Shown here: positions 21,036 through 31,553 of the stretch, in pieces
Layout: each line of letters begins with the position of its first letter
Position numbering within the stretch: the first letter of the stretch is position 1
Assembly (NCBI GenBank): GCA_029990175.1
Contig: JARKIP010000038.1
Coordinates: 25,799,501 to 25,863,500, forward strand
Source of the DNA: Petunia secreta
Lineage: Eukaryota > Streptophyta > Magnoliopsida > Solanales > Solanaceae
Reading direction: 5' to 3'
DNA: 64,000 bases
Program-made: the position numbers and the translations under genes
The notes under the pieces: generated by a model
The model's input: the letters and a program-made list of their open reading frames with translations, nothing else
What the model was told of the DNA's origin: nothing
Database searches by the model: none

Positions 21036-21573
21036 AATAAATATTTGGCGTTGGGCAAAAATTCTACTCGCTTGGCGAGCTCCTCGGCAAGGGACGTCTT
21101 GTTGCGGGCAGCATTCGCTCATCCTCAACGAGCTCCCTAGCGAGCTACGCTGGGCAATCTTCAACGAGATAGAGTTTTTGTAGAGGTAACGAGCACCTAG
21201 GCGAGCTCTAGGCGCAATTTTTGGAGGCTCAACAACAAGCTTGGAGATGAGTTTTGTTTGATGATTTTGGAGTTGTTGATTTGAAGTGGGTTGATGACAT
21301 TTAAATTATGCCTTGTTATGTCTTGAAATCATGGCACCTGGTGAGAGTTTGGAGGTGCTTTTTATGGATTTCGACTCTTGGCTACAACTTGTAGCTTCAT
21401 GATGCACTCCTGAGCTAGTTTGTTAATTATATTAGACATTTAGTTAGCTAGCTTCGTATTTTATTTGCACATGTTAAGGTGCAACATATGTAATGACTTG
21501 TGAATTTTATTTTTATTAATATATTAGCTACTAGGCTCACTGCCTAGTGGTATATTTGCCCAAAAAAAAAAAA
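21036..21573 (+). mobile_element. Poly(A)-tailed retroposed sequence
   Basis: About 535 bp absent from the other copies, ending GTATATTTGCCC then A12. Flanks share AATAA, consistent with a short target duplication. No ORF longer than about 65 codons is present. The 5' part has GCGAGCTC/GAGCTCGC-like words. It may be a 5'-truncated LINE tail, a SINE or a processed transcript. Confidence 0.55.
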
Positions 21574-22879
21574 TAGTAATAATAACTTTTTTTGATGAAA
21601 GTTGTTGGCCCACTACTCTTGGGATGCAACAGTATCGCTCCTTACAATGGTGAACCCATACTTTTGAAATCTTGAATCCGCCTCTAACTACATAGGGTTC
21701 ACAATAAAATAATGTATTTGTAATTTATAAGTGGTACCATATTTAAGTGGTAGTCAATAAAATTAATTCTTTTCTTTATTTATTTATTTTTTTTTTTTTT
21801 TTACAAAAAAGAATCTTATATTGGCTCTTTAATTTGTGTAGCTTATAGCGTCGTGACTCTTTAGCTACTCTATTTAGTAGAATTCTACGTGGTGAGCTCT
21901 TGGCCTTGTTCAATGGAGATGTCCTCCTCTCATAAATAAATGAAGCAAGAAGGGAGACGTAGGTTGGGAGACATAGGTTGTAGCTTTTGAAATTGTTAGA
22001 TATTTTTAATGCTTTTCTAACAAGAAGGAAAAGTTGAAAAATAGTATTTTCAAAGGCGTATTCGGAGCGATCCTAGGGCGAGGTGTAGCAAAAATGCACC
22101 GGATGGCTTGCCCGAGCATAGGTTTTGAAAGGCGTAAGCCACACAATTTTTGGCATATTGAGGCGTATGCTTAGACGTTGAGCAAGTTTCGGTGCGTATG
22201 TCCCAAAAATATCAAATTAGAATATATTTCTCAATGAATTCTGTTCTTAAGGCATACGCTCAAATACCAACTTGCTAATTAAATTCTCAAAAGTTTTAAT
22301 TATTTCTTAGTTGTAGTAATTTTTACTCTTACCCATACATAATTTTTGAATTTTCTCTAATTTATACTAATTTTCTTATTCTTATGTGATTTATGTTTGT
22401 TTAAAATATTTCAATAATTTAATACATAAAATATTAAATAGTAGTTATCCGTCTCGCGGCTTACGCCTCGCCTCGCCCCTTGTAAAATTTTATGTGCCTA
22501 TGTGTCTTGTGCGTGTTAGTGTTTTACGCACAAGAATTGGCTAAGTGATGGCTTACAATTTTCAGTTTTATACAGTACTGTTGGAAAACAGCTTTCGCCC
22601 TTCACCTTGGACACCAATGAACATTAACATATAAGAGCCCGATATATGTTTCCGGTGACTTGAACTTAACTTTATGTACTCTATTCTTGGACGTGTACAT
22701 ACAAAAAGTTAATTAACGTACTTACTTGTTTCGGCAGGGCAGGAAATCCTTTGCAACTTTTGTTTAATCAAAGCAAGTTGGGATCATTAATGGAGGTAGG
22801 GGACAAATTTTCATGGAAAAGGGGCATAGGTTTTTGCATACTCCTTAGAAATTGTATCATGTGACGCTTTTCGCTACAC

Positions 22880-22886
22880 TATATAA
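22880..22886 (+). promoter_or_regulatory. TATA box of the first duplicated promoter
   Basis: TATATAA stands 108 bp before the exon-1 ATG at 22994, the same arrangement as 36054 to 36157. Confidence 0.6.
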
Positions 22887-22993
22887 CAGTCCGGCTAATA
22901 TCTACATTAGAAAGACAGTCCTAATAAAGTGGTTCAAACTCTACTGGACCTTATAGTTGGTGCATAGTTTTGCCTATCTGCACACTTCTCAGA

Positions 22994-23032
22994 ATGAACT
23001 GGTGGTTGTCAAGATCTGTCAATACTTCACAG
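22994..23032 (+). pseudogene. Orphan exon 1 of the 5-beta-reductase-like gene (module 1)
   Basis: ATG plus 12 codons (MNWWLSRSVNTSQ) followed by a GTAACA donor are identical in protein sequence to exon 1 at 36157. Intron 1 is broken 26 bp downstream by the copia LTR at 23059, and no exon 2 follows. Any transcript would run into the copia element. Confidence 0.85.
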
Positions 23033-23058
23033 GTAACAACATGTCACGATCTAAGACT

Positions 23059-23811
23059 TGTTGGGGTTATTGGGCTTTCCCTTCCTCTGTGGATAAAAAG
23101 CACCTTTTGGACCAAGCCCACTTTTACCCAAATAGCCCACTATGTCAAAACATATAAATAAGACCTCTTTTAGGTCTGAAATTAGACAAGAGAGAAAAAG
23201 AAAGAGATCAGCCGTTTTTAGAGGTTTTGAGAGAAGAAAAGCTTAGTTCTTTTGCTCCAGAAAATTCTGCTTCAGGCAGTCCGCTTCAAACTGCGTTTTC
23301 CAACTCGTTAACCGTTGGATCGTGCTGAAATTTGAACTGGAGGTTTTCAACATCCTGTTCTTTGATCTGGACGGTGGAGATTGGATTTTGCTGTTTGTAG
23401 TTTCTGTTTCTGGTCCACGAACAGTAGCTGAATTTGGGTGATTTCTCTCCTTTTGTTCCCTAGTTTTTGGTGCTATCTTTTATCTATTGTTGCTCGTTGT
23501 TTGGCACTTTGTTTGTGGCCAATTTGGAGAATATTTGTAACTCTTGTTGTTGATTAGTGGAGCTTTGGTGGACTTTGGTCTCGTTGTTTTTTACCTCTTC
23601 ACATTGAAGGGGTTTTCCACGTAAATCTGGTGTCTCGTGTGTTTGATTACTTTACTTGCTATTATTGTTGTTGGTGGCTGCCCCATATTTCATTTGTGCT
23701 TGGATTGGTTTTCTCCTCTTATTCAAATAGTGTGGGAAGTATTTTGACTTGGGTATTCTTCCGCTTTACCTCGTCGTGCAATATTGTGGATTGCTTGGTT
23801 TCTTCCCAACA
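23059..23811 (+). repeat. 5' LTR of the truncated copia element
   Basis: Starts TGTTGGGGTTATTGGGC, ends TTCTTCCCAACA, and has a TATAAATAAG box near 23153. The wording is that of TLC1/Tnt1-type solanaceous copia LTRs (from memory). Confidence 0.88.
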
Positions 23812-23814
23812 TAT

Positions 23815-23826
23815 TGGTATCAGAGC
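23815..23826 (+). promoter_or_regulatory. Primer binding site, initiator tRNA-Met
   Basis: TGGTATCAGAGC lies three bases after the LTR, the classic copia primer site. Confidence 0.93.
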
Positions 23827-23861
23827 TTCTGGTTATATTTGATTGTGGTTTATCTATTTGA

Positions 23862-25237
23862 ATGATGGAGGCAAATATGAGCAAGATGGTTTGTTTAAAT
23901 GGCAGTAATTACCATATTTGGAAAGGCAAGATGAAAGATCTTCTATTTGTCAAGAAAATGCATTTACCTGTGTTCGCTTCTAATAAACCCGAGTCTATGT
24001 CAGATGAGGATTGGGAATTTGAGCACTTACAGGTTTGTGGTTATATTAGACAATGGGTTGAAGACAATGTTCGTAATCATATTGTGAATGAGACACATGC
24101 TAGAAGTTGTTGGGAGAAGCTCGAGACACTTTATGCTTCTAAAACTGGCAATAATAAGTTGTTCCTGCTGAATCAATTGATGAATATTAGATATAAAGAG
24201 GGCAGACCTATTTTTGATCATATTAATGATTTTCAGGGTGTCCTTGACCAGCTGTCCGGTATGGGTGTGAGATTTGATGAAGAAATTCAGGGACTTTGGC
24301 TTTTGAATACTCTTCCTGACTCGTGGGAAACTCTTCGGGTTTCATTGACTAATTCTGCTCCCAGTGGTGTTGTAACTATGGAATATGCAAATGAGAAGAA
24401 AATCTCAAGGCTCATCTTCTTCAGCTTCACACTCCGATGTTTTGGTTACTGAAGATAGGGGGAGAAACAAGTCCAGAGGTCAGAACAACAGAGATAAAAG
24501 TAGAAGCAAGTCGAGGTCCAGGTATAAAAATATTACATGCGATCATTGTGGCATTCGAGGGCATATTAAGAAGTTTTGTTTTAAATATAAGAAAGAATTG
24601 AGACAACAAAAGAAAGAGGGCGACGATGATAATCGTGTTGCTACTGTTGTCAAAGCTGATCTTCTTTTTGCCGGTGATGATGAAGATGTCATTAATTTTG
24701 TTTGCCATGAGACTAGCTGGGTGGTGGATACAGGTGCCTCTTATCACGTCACGCCGAAGAAAGAGTTCTTTTCTTCTTATACTCCTGGTAATTTTGGGGT
24801 ATTGAAAATGGGTAATAATGGTGAAACTGAGGTTATTGGCATTGGTACTGTTTGTTTGGAAACTAACAATGGTTCGAGGTTAGTTCTTAAAAATGTCAAA
24901 CATGTTCCAGATATCCGCCTGAATTTGATTTCTGCAGGAAAGCTTGATGATGATGGCTATTGTAGCACATTTTGTAATGGCCAGTGGAAGCTGACCAAAG
25001 GATCCACTGGCCAAAGGTTCTTTGATCGTGGCTCGAGGTAACAAGTCTAGTAACTTGTATTCTATGCAGGGTTCTATTTCTAGTGACTCAGTAAATGTGG
25101 TGGAGAGTGATGCTTCATCAGAGTTATGGCATAGAAGGCTGAGTCATATGAGTGAGAAGGGGATTGATTGTTTGGCTAAGAAGAGTTTGCTTTCGGGTGT
25201 AAAGCAAGCAAAATTGAAGAAATGTATTCTTATGTGA
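23862..25237 (+). pseudogene. Copia Gag, protease and GAG-pre-integrase, frameshifted
   Basis: The first frame (23862-24452) is the Gag UBN2-type domain: NGSNYHIWKGKMKDLLF near residue 14 and a LLNTLPDSWETLRVSL block near residue 145. A second frame (24385-25041) has the knuckle CDHCGIRGHIKKFC and the protease SWVVDTGASYHVTP. A third frame (25022 on) has a LWHRRLSHMSEKG block of GAG-pre-integrase, whose last residues are read from the neighbouring repeat. Two frame changes, near 24410 and 25015, inactivate it. The domains match Tnt1/TLC1 polyproteins. Confidence 0.92.
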
Positions 25238-25728
25238 TTTATGTTTGTTTAAAATATTTCAATAATTTAATACATAAAATATTAAATAGTAGTTATCCGT
25301 CTCGCGGCTTACGCCTCGCCTCGCCCCTTGTAAAATTTTATGTGCCTATGTGTCTTGTGCTTGTTAGTGTTTTACGCACAAGAATTGGCTAAGTGATGGC
25401 TTACAATTTTCAGTTTTACACAGTACGGTTGGAAAACAGCTTTCTCCCTTCACCTTGGACACCAATGAATATTAACATATAAGAGCCCGATATATGTTTC
25501 GGGTGACTTGAACTTAACTTTATGTACTCTATTCTTTGGACGTGTACATACAAAAAGTTAATTAACGTACGTACTTGTTTCGGCAGGGCAGGAAATCCTT
25601 TGCAACTTTTTTTTAATCAAAGCAAGTTGGGATCATTAATGAAGGTAGGGGACAATTTTTCATGGAAAAGGGGCATAGGTTTTTGCATACTCCTTAGAAA
25701 TTGTATCATGTGACGCTTTTCGCTACAC

Positions 25729-25735
25729 TATATAA
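25729..25735 (+). promoter_or_regulatory. TATA box of module 2
   Basis: TATATAA lies 107 bp before the exon-1 ATG at 25842. Confidence 0.6.
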
Positions 25736-25841
25736 CAGCACGGCTAATATATACATTAGAAAACAGTCCTAATAAAGTGGTTCAAACTCTACTGGACCTT
25801 ATAATTAGTGCATAGTTTTGCCTATCTTCACACTTCTCAGA

Positions 25842-25880
25842 ATGAGCTGGTGGTTGTCAAGATCTGTCAATACTTCACAG
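25842..25880 (+). pseudogene. Orphan exon 1 of the 5-beta-reductase-like gene (module 2)
   Basis: Encodes MSWWLSRSVNTSQ with a GTAACA donor. MSWW matches the usual family start better than the MNWW of the live gene, so this copy may keep the ancestral codon. Intron 1 is truncated near 25955 and no acceptor or exon 2 follows. Confidence 0.83.
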
Positions 25881-25955
25881 GTAACAACATGTCACGATCT
25901 AAGACTTTGGAATTTCTTAAATTTCCATCTGCTATTATAATTCTGTTAGTGTTTA

Positions 25956-26286
25956 AGTAACGTGAGTATTGATAATGCGGGTATTAGTTATGTGAGGTTT
26001 AATAATGTGGGTATTAGCCACACATATATTATAACATAGGGATTATTTTTTCAATCACTGATATATTACAAATTAACAAAAATATTATTATTTAAAATAT
26101 TTATTTACTCCTTAAATAAAATTTTAAAATATCCTTATTATTATGAGGGTTAAAATATCCTTGTCAATTTTATAACTTGAAGTGTTGCCCCCGTGGTAAC
26201 ACACTAGCACTTACTTAAAGTTAGTGGAAGCCATTTTTGCAAACCATTTTAAGCGAGGTCAGTTAGGCAAACCATTGCCTAAGGTG
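25956..26286. other. AT-rich spacer with a second copy of the 18470-18572 block
   Basis: 25956-26150 has GTATTAG-type repeats resembling a MITE, with ends not resolved. 26160-26262 repeats 18470-18572 almost exactly, including one outer part of the long hairpin arm. No gene is seen. Confidence 0.6.
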
Positions 26287-26291
26287 TCATA
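26287..26291. repeat. Target site duplication CATAG, left copy
   Basis: CATAG precedes the LTR at 26292 and recurs at 32275-32279 after the other LTR. Confidence 0.92.
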
Positions 26292-27018
26292 GTGATAAGA
26301 ATCAAACGCGGAAAAGGTAAAAGGATAAAGAACGAGACGTAACTCGATCAATAATCTCAAGTAGCAACGGAGAACTCGTTCCGTTACACCCAGAGAGAAT
26401 GTCAAGAATACCTACGCTAGGCAACTACCCTCGAGCCAACTAGGACTCGCAAGTAGAATGGTCGGGGCGGGGTCGTTGTCCAACTAGAATCCACTAGAAG
26501 CACACAAATCCCAATCAAAGGTTGGTTTTCCATAAACCCAAAGAGATCCCTCTTTAAAATGTTAATTCATCATTCAAAATAGACTAAGGAATAAAATAAG
26601 CTATCTAGCTATTTATATAGGTTTCTAGGCATTAAGTAAAAGGTCTATAATGCCCACAAGCTAGGCTTTAAGCTAAAAGACCATGCAAGGTCAAAATAGT
26701 AACTTTAAACTTGAAATCTCGTGCTTCAGCAAATCGGGCGGAGCGCCCGTTTCTTGGGCGGAGCGCCCACAAAGTTGATCAGTGGAGGGGGCTGGGCGGA
26801 CCGCCTGGGGGCTGGGCGGAGCGCCTGAGACAAGTGTATCTTAGGCGGAGCCCCTGGTTTGCCTAGGCGGAGCGCCTGGCTGTCTGTGGGGTGGAGCACC
26901 GGTGCTCCATCGCCTAAACATGCTTGAATCATCTCCGAAGCTCTTGCCCTTGCATCCTTTGCCTCTTCCAAGATTGATACATGTTGGAAAGGTGTCTTGG
27001 CTCGTTTGGTTCTTATCA
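26292..27018 (-). repeat. 3' LTR of the Gag-only element
   Basis: Contains an array of GGCGGAGCGCC-type words at 26736-26900. It is nearly identical to 31554-32274. Confidence 0.93.
26736..26902. repeat. GGCGGAGCGCC word array in the LTR
   Basis: Four exact GGCGGAGCGCC words plus variants (GGCGGACCGCC, GGCGGAGCCCC, GGTGGAGCACC) are spaced about 17-35 bp apart. Arms GGCG/CGCC are self-complementary around GAG. The same array occurs in the other LTR at about 31992-32160. Confidence 0.85.
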
Positions 27019-27062
27019 TCCTCCCCTTCTTGAGAAGATTTCGTCCTCGAAATCATTGCATT
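27019..27062 (-). promoter_or_regulatory. Polypurine tract and conserved 3' motif
   Basis: Minus strand: TTCGAGGACGAAAT, then AAGAAGGGGAGGA directly before the LTR. The TTCGAGGACGAA motif also stands just before the 3' LTR of the element at 49262 (near 53798). Confidence 0.8.
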
Positions 27063-28786
27063 CACGTCCATGGCATCATCTCTTCGGGGTGCCCAAAGCT
27101 CTCCTCCCTCGCAACCCTTGATCGTCACTTTGACAGAGGTTTCTTCCAAGGTCTCCTTTTCCTTAACATGGAGCTTAGAACCTACAAGCAATGACAAGCA
27201 AACACAAAATTTCCTACCTTGAAGGTAGGTTAGTGCAAGGAGTGTGGAAAACACACTCTTGTGATATAACCAAGCATCAATGTTATGAACAAATATCAAG
27301 TCTCCAAAGAGAACAATAAGTACTTGGTTGAAGATCAACATGCACTCATCACAATAATGAGCAAGTAGGTCATGGGGACATGGAAAATGCAAGACCAAGC
27401 TATCAAAATCCCCTTGAACCTTAAGCTCAAGATCAACAAACCAATCCCTACTCAAAGTGTAATCAATATGTGGAGTGGAGTGAGTCAAATAACCCATAAT
27501 GCAAGTAACATCAAGTACTCCACTCCCCTTCTTTAAAGCATACCTACTCACACCAAGGGATTCCTTTCCACCTCCCATTTCATCACTTAAGCAACCTGTC
27601 TCAAAAGACAAACTATCAAGAAAGGTATTGATAATGGCCTCTTCTTCATCATAATCCAAACAAGCAATAGTAGGGTCACTCAAAGAGTCATTTACCTCAT
27701 TCAAATCCTCACACAAGGGGTTTCCTAAGGAATCAAACCCTTCGCACTATGGAGGTTCCATTTTACTACTCACCCTAGTCCGATACAAGTCTTTACCACT
27801 AATGAGAATGCCTTCAAACAATGGATTAGTATAAGTATGCATCTCACCATCATAATCAAGCATAGACAAGTTATCAAGACTAGGTTCATTATACTCACTT
27901 GAGGAGTCATCATAGACAACCTTGTCCAATTCATGCAAGTTGGACTCCTCAAGGGCACTATCATTCTCACCACAACACATGGACCCACCAAATAGAAGCA
28001 TATCAACAAGGGTATGATCAACTATCTCATCTTCCCCTTCATCAAAGATTGGCGGTGTGTCAAAACAAATGTCACAATCATTGTCAACTATCATATCTAC
28101 ACTAGTGAGAGATTCATTGAACAATGAGCTCACATCATGATGTGGCTTAGCAAGGCTCTCAACTAATGTCACACAAGCACACACAAGTTGACTTTTAGAC
28201 TCTTCACTAGTGGCATATTCTCTAGATGCAACACAAGCACCGACTAGTGTTGAGTCATCACAAGACAAGGAGCTAGTAGGCTCATGAAAAGATGGAGCAA
28301 CACTTACATTTGTAGTACTTCCTTGATCACTCACAAGGTTTGAAGTGTCATGTGTAACGCCTTCTTCATGAAGCTCACATTGGAGATTTTCTTCCGCTTG
28401 GCTCTTCTCCAAGCACATGGTTGAGGCTCCAATGGCTTGTCTTCATTTGTACCTACACAAGAACTAACACAAGAAAGAGTAGAAGATGAAGAATTGTTAG
28501 AACAATGGGTGCTTTCACTCTCAATTTTTCTTTCCTCACCTCTCTTCTCTCTCAATTTTACCTCATGGTCAAGTATAGTTGGTGGTGACAATCCACTCAC
28601 ATCACTCTTCAATTCCATTCCTTTTTCCTCTCTTAGATTGTCACCGGTCACTCCCTCACTTCTCTCTATCTTTTCTCTCTCATTTGAAGTGGAGTGACTC
28701 TCATTTTCATCATGCTTTGGCAAGACAATCTGCCTCGGGCTCAAGTACAATGGGTGACTTGGCTTTAGCTGCTTCCCTTTGATCAT
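27063..28786 (-). CDS. Accessory acidic ORF of the Gag-only element (replaces pol)
   Basis: Three minus-strand pieces join with one frame change (near 28380) and one in-frame stop (near 27746): 28786-28331, 28418-27747 and 27716 leftward. The product would be acidic, Ser/Asp/Glu-rich, and without any pol motif. Landmarks are REKIERSEGVTGDNLREEKG near the start, TPPIFDEGEDEIVDH in the middle and HNIDAWLYHK near the end. All three have counterparts in the reading at 52186-53822 of a second element. Its start overlaps the end of gag. The function is unknown. The conservation between two elements with unrelated LTR wording suggests selection or shared descent. Confidence 0.6.
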
Positions 28787-30302
28787 TTTCCACCTCCTCT
28801 TCCATGAGAACGGTACCCAAACTCCTCCTAACCATCAAGAACATTTGAGGGTCATCTCCTTCCTCTATACCCTCCTCACAAGCAATCTCAATCTGCTCAT
28901 CCTCCTCATCTTCGGGCTCACTCTCTTGCTCATACACCAAATTTCCTACCACAACCATGGTTCTCTTTGTAGGACAATCTTTAGCAATGTGGCCATACCC
29001 CTTACACTTATAGCATTGAGTAGAAGTGGAAGTAGAATTGCTCAAGTGGGTTTTAGAATTACCTCCCAATGGTGGTGTAGACTTCTCATATGTTCTCTTC
29101 ACTTCTTTGCTAGCACTTGCACCACTTGCACTTGAGAAGTTTGCATTTGGAGTCTTCCACTCCTTTGGTTGGCTCACCGGAGTAGGATTGCTACTCTTGT
29201 AACGGTTGGACTTTTCTCCATTAAGCCATTGCTCGGCTTCAATAGCGGCTTCCAATAGATTTTGGAGTGAAGGATACGAATGCAACCTCAATTGAGAAGC
29301 TATACCATAGCTCAAGCCAATTTTGAAACGGATCATAGCTTGCTCTTCCTCCTCGGTTTCCATATCCAAAGCCATCCGGGTCTTCTCAAACTCATCGTAG
29401 TACTCATGAACCGTCTTGACACCTTGCTTTAGATCATAAAGCTTCTTGAGTTGCGCTTGACGATACCTAGGAGTCACATACTTGGTGTTCATGAGGTCCT
29501 TCAACTCATTCCAAGTCACATTCACATGCTCACCCGCTCTCCTTCTTGTCCTCTTTGTGGACTCCCACCAAGTAGAAGCATAAGACTCAAATGATGAAAT
29601 AGCATAAGTACCTTTCTTCTCATCGGTCATCTCATTTGTGTCAAACACCCTCTCCATGAGTAGTACCCATTCCATGTATGCCTCCGGATCACAAGTTCCC
29701 TTAAAGATTGGAAGATTAAGCTTCACACTATTGAGATTGTTAAGATCACGACCACCATGGTAAGGCTCCGGTTGGCCTCCATAAGGGTCACCATACAAAC
29801 CATAATCTCTCCTAACATTCCCTCCAAAATATCCCATGGGTGGCCCTCGACCTCGGCCTCTACCCCTATCCACATTTCGTCCCCAATTCATTTGCCTCCT
29901 AGGTTGATAAGGAGCATCATACCCATAGGCTTCATCAACATACTCGGCCTCCTCCTCTTCTTGAGCCTCAACAACTTGCTCAAGAGGTGGGACAAACCTA
30001 ATGGGTCTTCGAAGTGGAACATTCCCTTGGGGATTGCCCAAGTTGTGGGGATTGCCCACGGGTTGGGTATTGCCCAACATACACTCTTGAAGAGCTTCAA
30101 CTTTCTTTTGTTCATATCTTTTGGTTACCTCGGTAAAGTGTCCGGGAGTCATAGGAGTGCTATGACTTGTGCCTTCTCCGGATTCAATTTGGACACTCGG
30201 GGTCCTCCTCTCAATGGCTTCAATCCTCAAGCTCATACTATCCAATTTGGCAAGGATAGTAGCAAGGGCACTCTTAGCAAAATCTTCTCCTTCGGTAGAC
30301 AT
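28710..30302 (-). CDS. Gag polyprotein of the Gag-only element
   Basis: About 530 residues from MSTEGEDFAK. Visible in order are an N-terminal helix, GNP repeats (VGNPHNLGNPQGN), an acidic patch, an RGRGRGRG stretch, and the capsid retrotrans_gag core with SYASTWWESTKRTRRR and HEYYDEFEKTRMALDME. The zinc knuckle CYKCKGYGHIAKDC and an acidic tail follow. It is uninterrupted. An upstream in-frame Met at 30347 exists; 30302 is chosen because the related Gag at 12124 starts at the same point. The tail runs straight from MEEEVENDQRE into AAKAKSP, skipping the protease present in the relative at 10117-10560. Gag would form the particle that packages the element RNA. Confidence 0.88.
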   Translation of the reverse strand: MSTEGEDFAKSALATILAKLDSMSLRIEAIERRTPSVQIESGEGTSHSTPMTPGHFTEVTKRYEQKKVEALQECMLGNTQPVGNPHNLGNPQGNVPLRRPIRFVPPLEQVVEAQEEEEAEYVDEAYGYDAPYQPRRQMNWGRNVDRGRGRGRGPPMGYFGGNVRRDYGLYGDPYGGQPEPYHGGRDLNNLNSVKLNLPIFKGTCDPEAYMEWVLLMERVFDTNEMTDEKKGTYAISSFESYASTWWESTKRTRRRAGEHVNVTWNELKDLMNTKYVTPRYRQAQLKKLYDLKQGVKTVHEYYDEFEKTRMALDMETEEEEQAMIRFKIGLSYGIASQLRLHSYPSLQNLLEAAIEAEQWLNGEKSNRYKSSNPTPVSQPKEWKTPNANFSSASGASASKEVKRTYEKSTPPLGGNSKTHLSNSTSTSTQCYKCKGYGHIAKDCPTKRTMVVVGNLVYEQESEPEDEEDEQIEIACEEGIEEGDDPQMFLMVRRSLGTVLMEEEVENDQREAAKAKSPIVLEPEADCLAKA

Positions 30303-30347
30303 TGTACCTACAAGAAGAACAAACGTTAGTGAAATCACCTCACACAC

Positions 30348-31538
30348 ACCCTCACGTGTATAGCACTCGGTTCACTCGTGTAGTGGTGGTGGATATTTCA
30401 CTCGGATTTGAGTACTAAAGCTTCAAGTAGTTGGACAAAAATCCTCAACTCAATCAATCAACTCACAAGTCAAGTGTACTTCGGGGTGAGTGGAGTTAAC
30501 ATGACTCGATGTACGATAAGCAATTTAGAGTAAGGACTTGAGTCAAAGGATTCTACGGATCTTCTTTGAGTTCTACTCTCCAACTAAGGCACGAATAACC
30601 TAAAAGCAATGAAAGATTAGTGCTAATTAAGTAGAAAGATTACTTAGATAGGCACTAATTAGAGGTTAGGAAACAAAGGAACAAGCAAACCTAGAAGAAA
30701 CTACCCAAATTCAACCCTTCAGGGGTCAGGCGGAGCGCCCAAAGGTGTGGGGCGGAGCGCCTGAAAAATGGGGCAGTGGGGTTGGGTAGGCGGAGCGCCC
30801 AGGGATTGGGCGGAGCGCCTGGACCAAGAGTAAGTCAGGCGGGGGGCCCAAAGCCTAGGCGGAGCGCCCAGACGAAGAACACCTGGATTTTTCTACTCCG
30901 TGTTCTTCGATTTCAATCCACTTTCTAGGCCGATTCCAACGTGTTCTGGCCAAATTCAAGGTACCCAAAGTTGTTCCTTGATACAACCTACAATCCCCAA
31001 TCAATTTCACACCCAAACAACCAACAAATAAGGCTCAATCAAGATTCAAACTTTTCAAGTTTGGGGTTTCAACATGGGTTTCAAGGTTCAAAGGTGGGTT
31101 TCGATTCTTCAAAAACTATGTTACAGAACTCCGAATCTCACGATTCTTGTTGCAATTTGTTCGGTTTTCAATAGAGATCAATCCCCAATAAGCAATTCCA
31201 AAACCCCATAATCAAACAACCCAAGAATCAACCAAATTCATCAAGAACAAAGGGTTTTGGGTGGGTTTAACAATTTGGGGTTTCAAATTTTCAATTCAAT
31301 CCAATCCAAATAATTTTGGTACCCAATCGTCAAGTTTTCAACAAGGATTAAGATTCTATAACACCCACTTCAAGAATCGAACACACCAAAAAGTTACACC
31401 AATTTTTGAATTTTTGAGTTTTTCAATTTTTTTGTAATTTTCTTCTTTCCAATAACTTCAACAACAAGAAAACTAAAAGAAGATACTAGGCACGAAGAAT
31501 CAAGGGTCGGCGGTTTGTAGAAACAAAACCCGAGCCTT
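30348..31538 (-). other. Leader of the Gag-only element
   Basis: About 1.2 kb between primer site and gag, without a conserved ORF. It holds a GGCGGAGCGCC word array at about 30728-30872 (five exact words and one variant). The stretch just before gag (AAATCACCTCACACAC) is shared with the gypsy element before 12124. Confidence 0.75.
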
Positions 31539-31550
31539 GCTCTGATACCA
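31539..31550 (-). promoter_or_regulatory. Primer binding site, initiator tRNA-Met
   Basis: The minus strand reads TGGTATCAGAGC three bases inside the 5' LTR. Confidence 0.93.
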
Positions 31551-31553
31551 AAC

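Larger units (their letters stand above)
21574..23058 (+). repeat. Upstream-region duplication, unit 3 (right part) with promoter and exon 1
   Basis: Nearly identical to 34450-36210, the immediate upstream region of the gene at 36157. A stretch present in the gene's copy is missing after about 21775. The unit ends where a copia LTR begins at 23059, 26 bp into intron 1. Confidence 0.88.
23059..25225 (+). mobile_element. Truncated Ty1/copia element (TLC1/Tnt1-like)
   Basis: A 5' LTR (23059-23811), an initiator-Met primer site and gag through gag-pre-integrase are present. The element stops abruptly at 25225, where a further copy of the upstream-region duplication begins inside its own sequence. 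Integrase, RT, RNase H and the 3' LTR are missing. Confidence 0.9.
25226..25955 (+). repeat. Promoter/exon-1 module 2 of the 5-beta-reductase-like gene
   Basis: A second, nearly identical copy of 22377-23058, starting ATTCTTATGTGATTTATG right after the truncated copia. It continues through exon 1 into intron 1 and diverges at about 25955 (TTAGTGTTTAA), some 30 bp before the branch/acceptor region present in the gene. Confidence 0.9.

Noticed and set aside
25956..26150. MITE with GTATTAG repeats
   Set aside because: It resembles solanaceous MITEs, but neither inverted ends nor target repeats could be fixed, so it is only noted as spacer content.
28437..30363. Plus-strand ORFs opposite the Gag-only element
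   Set aside because: They mirror the minus-strand Gag and accessory frames and show no domain of their own.
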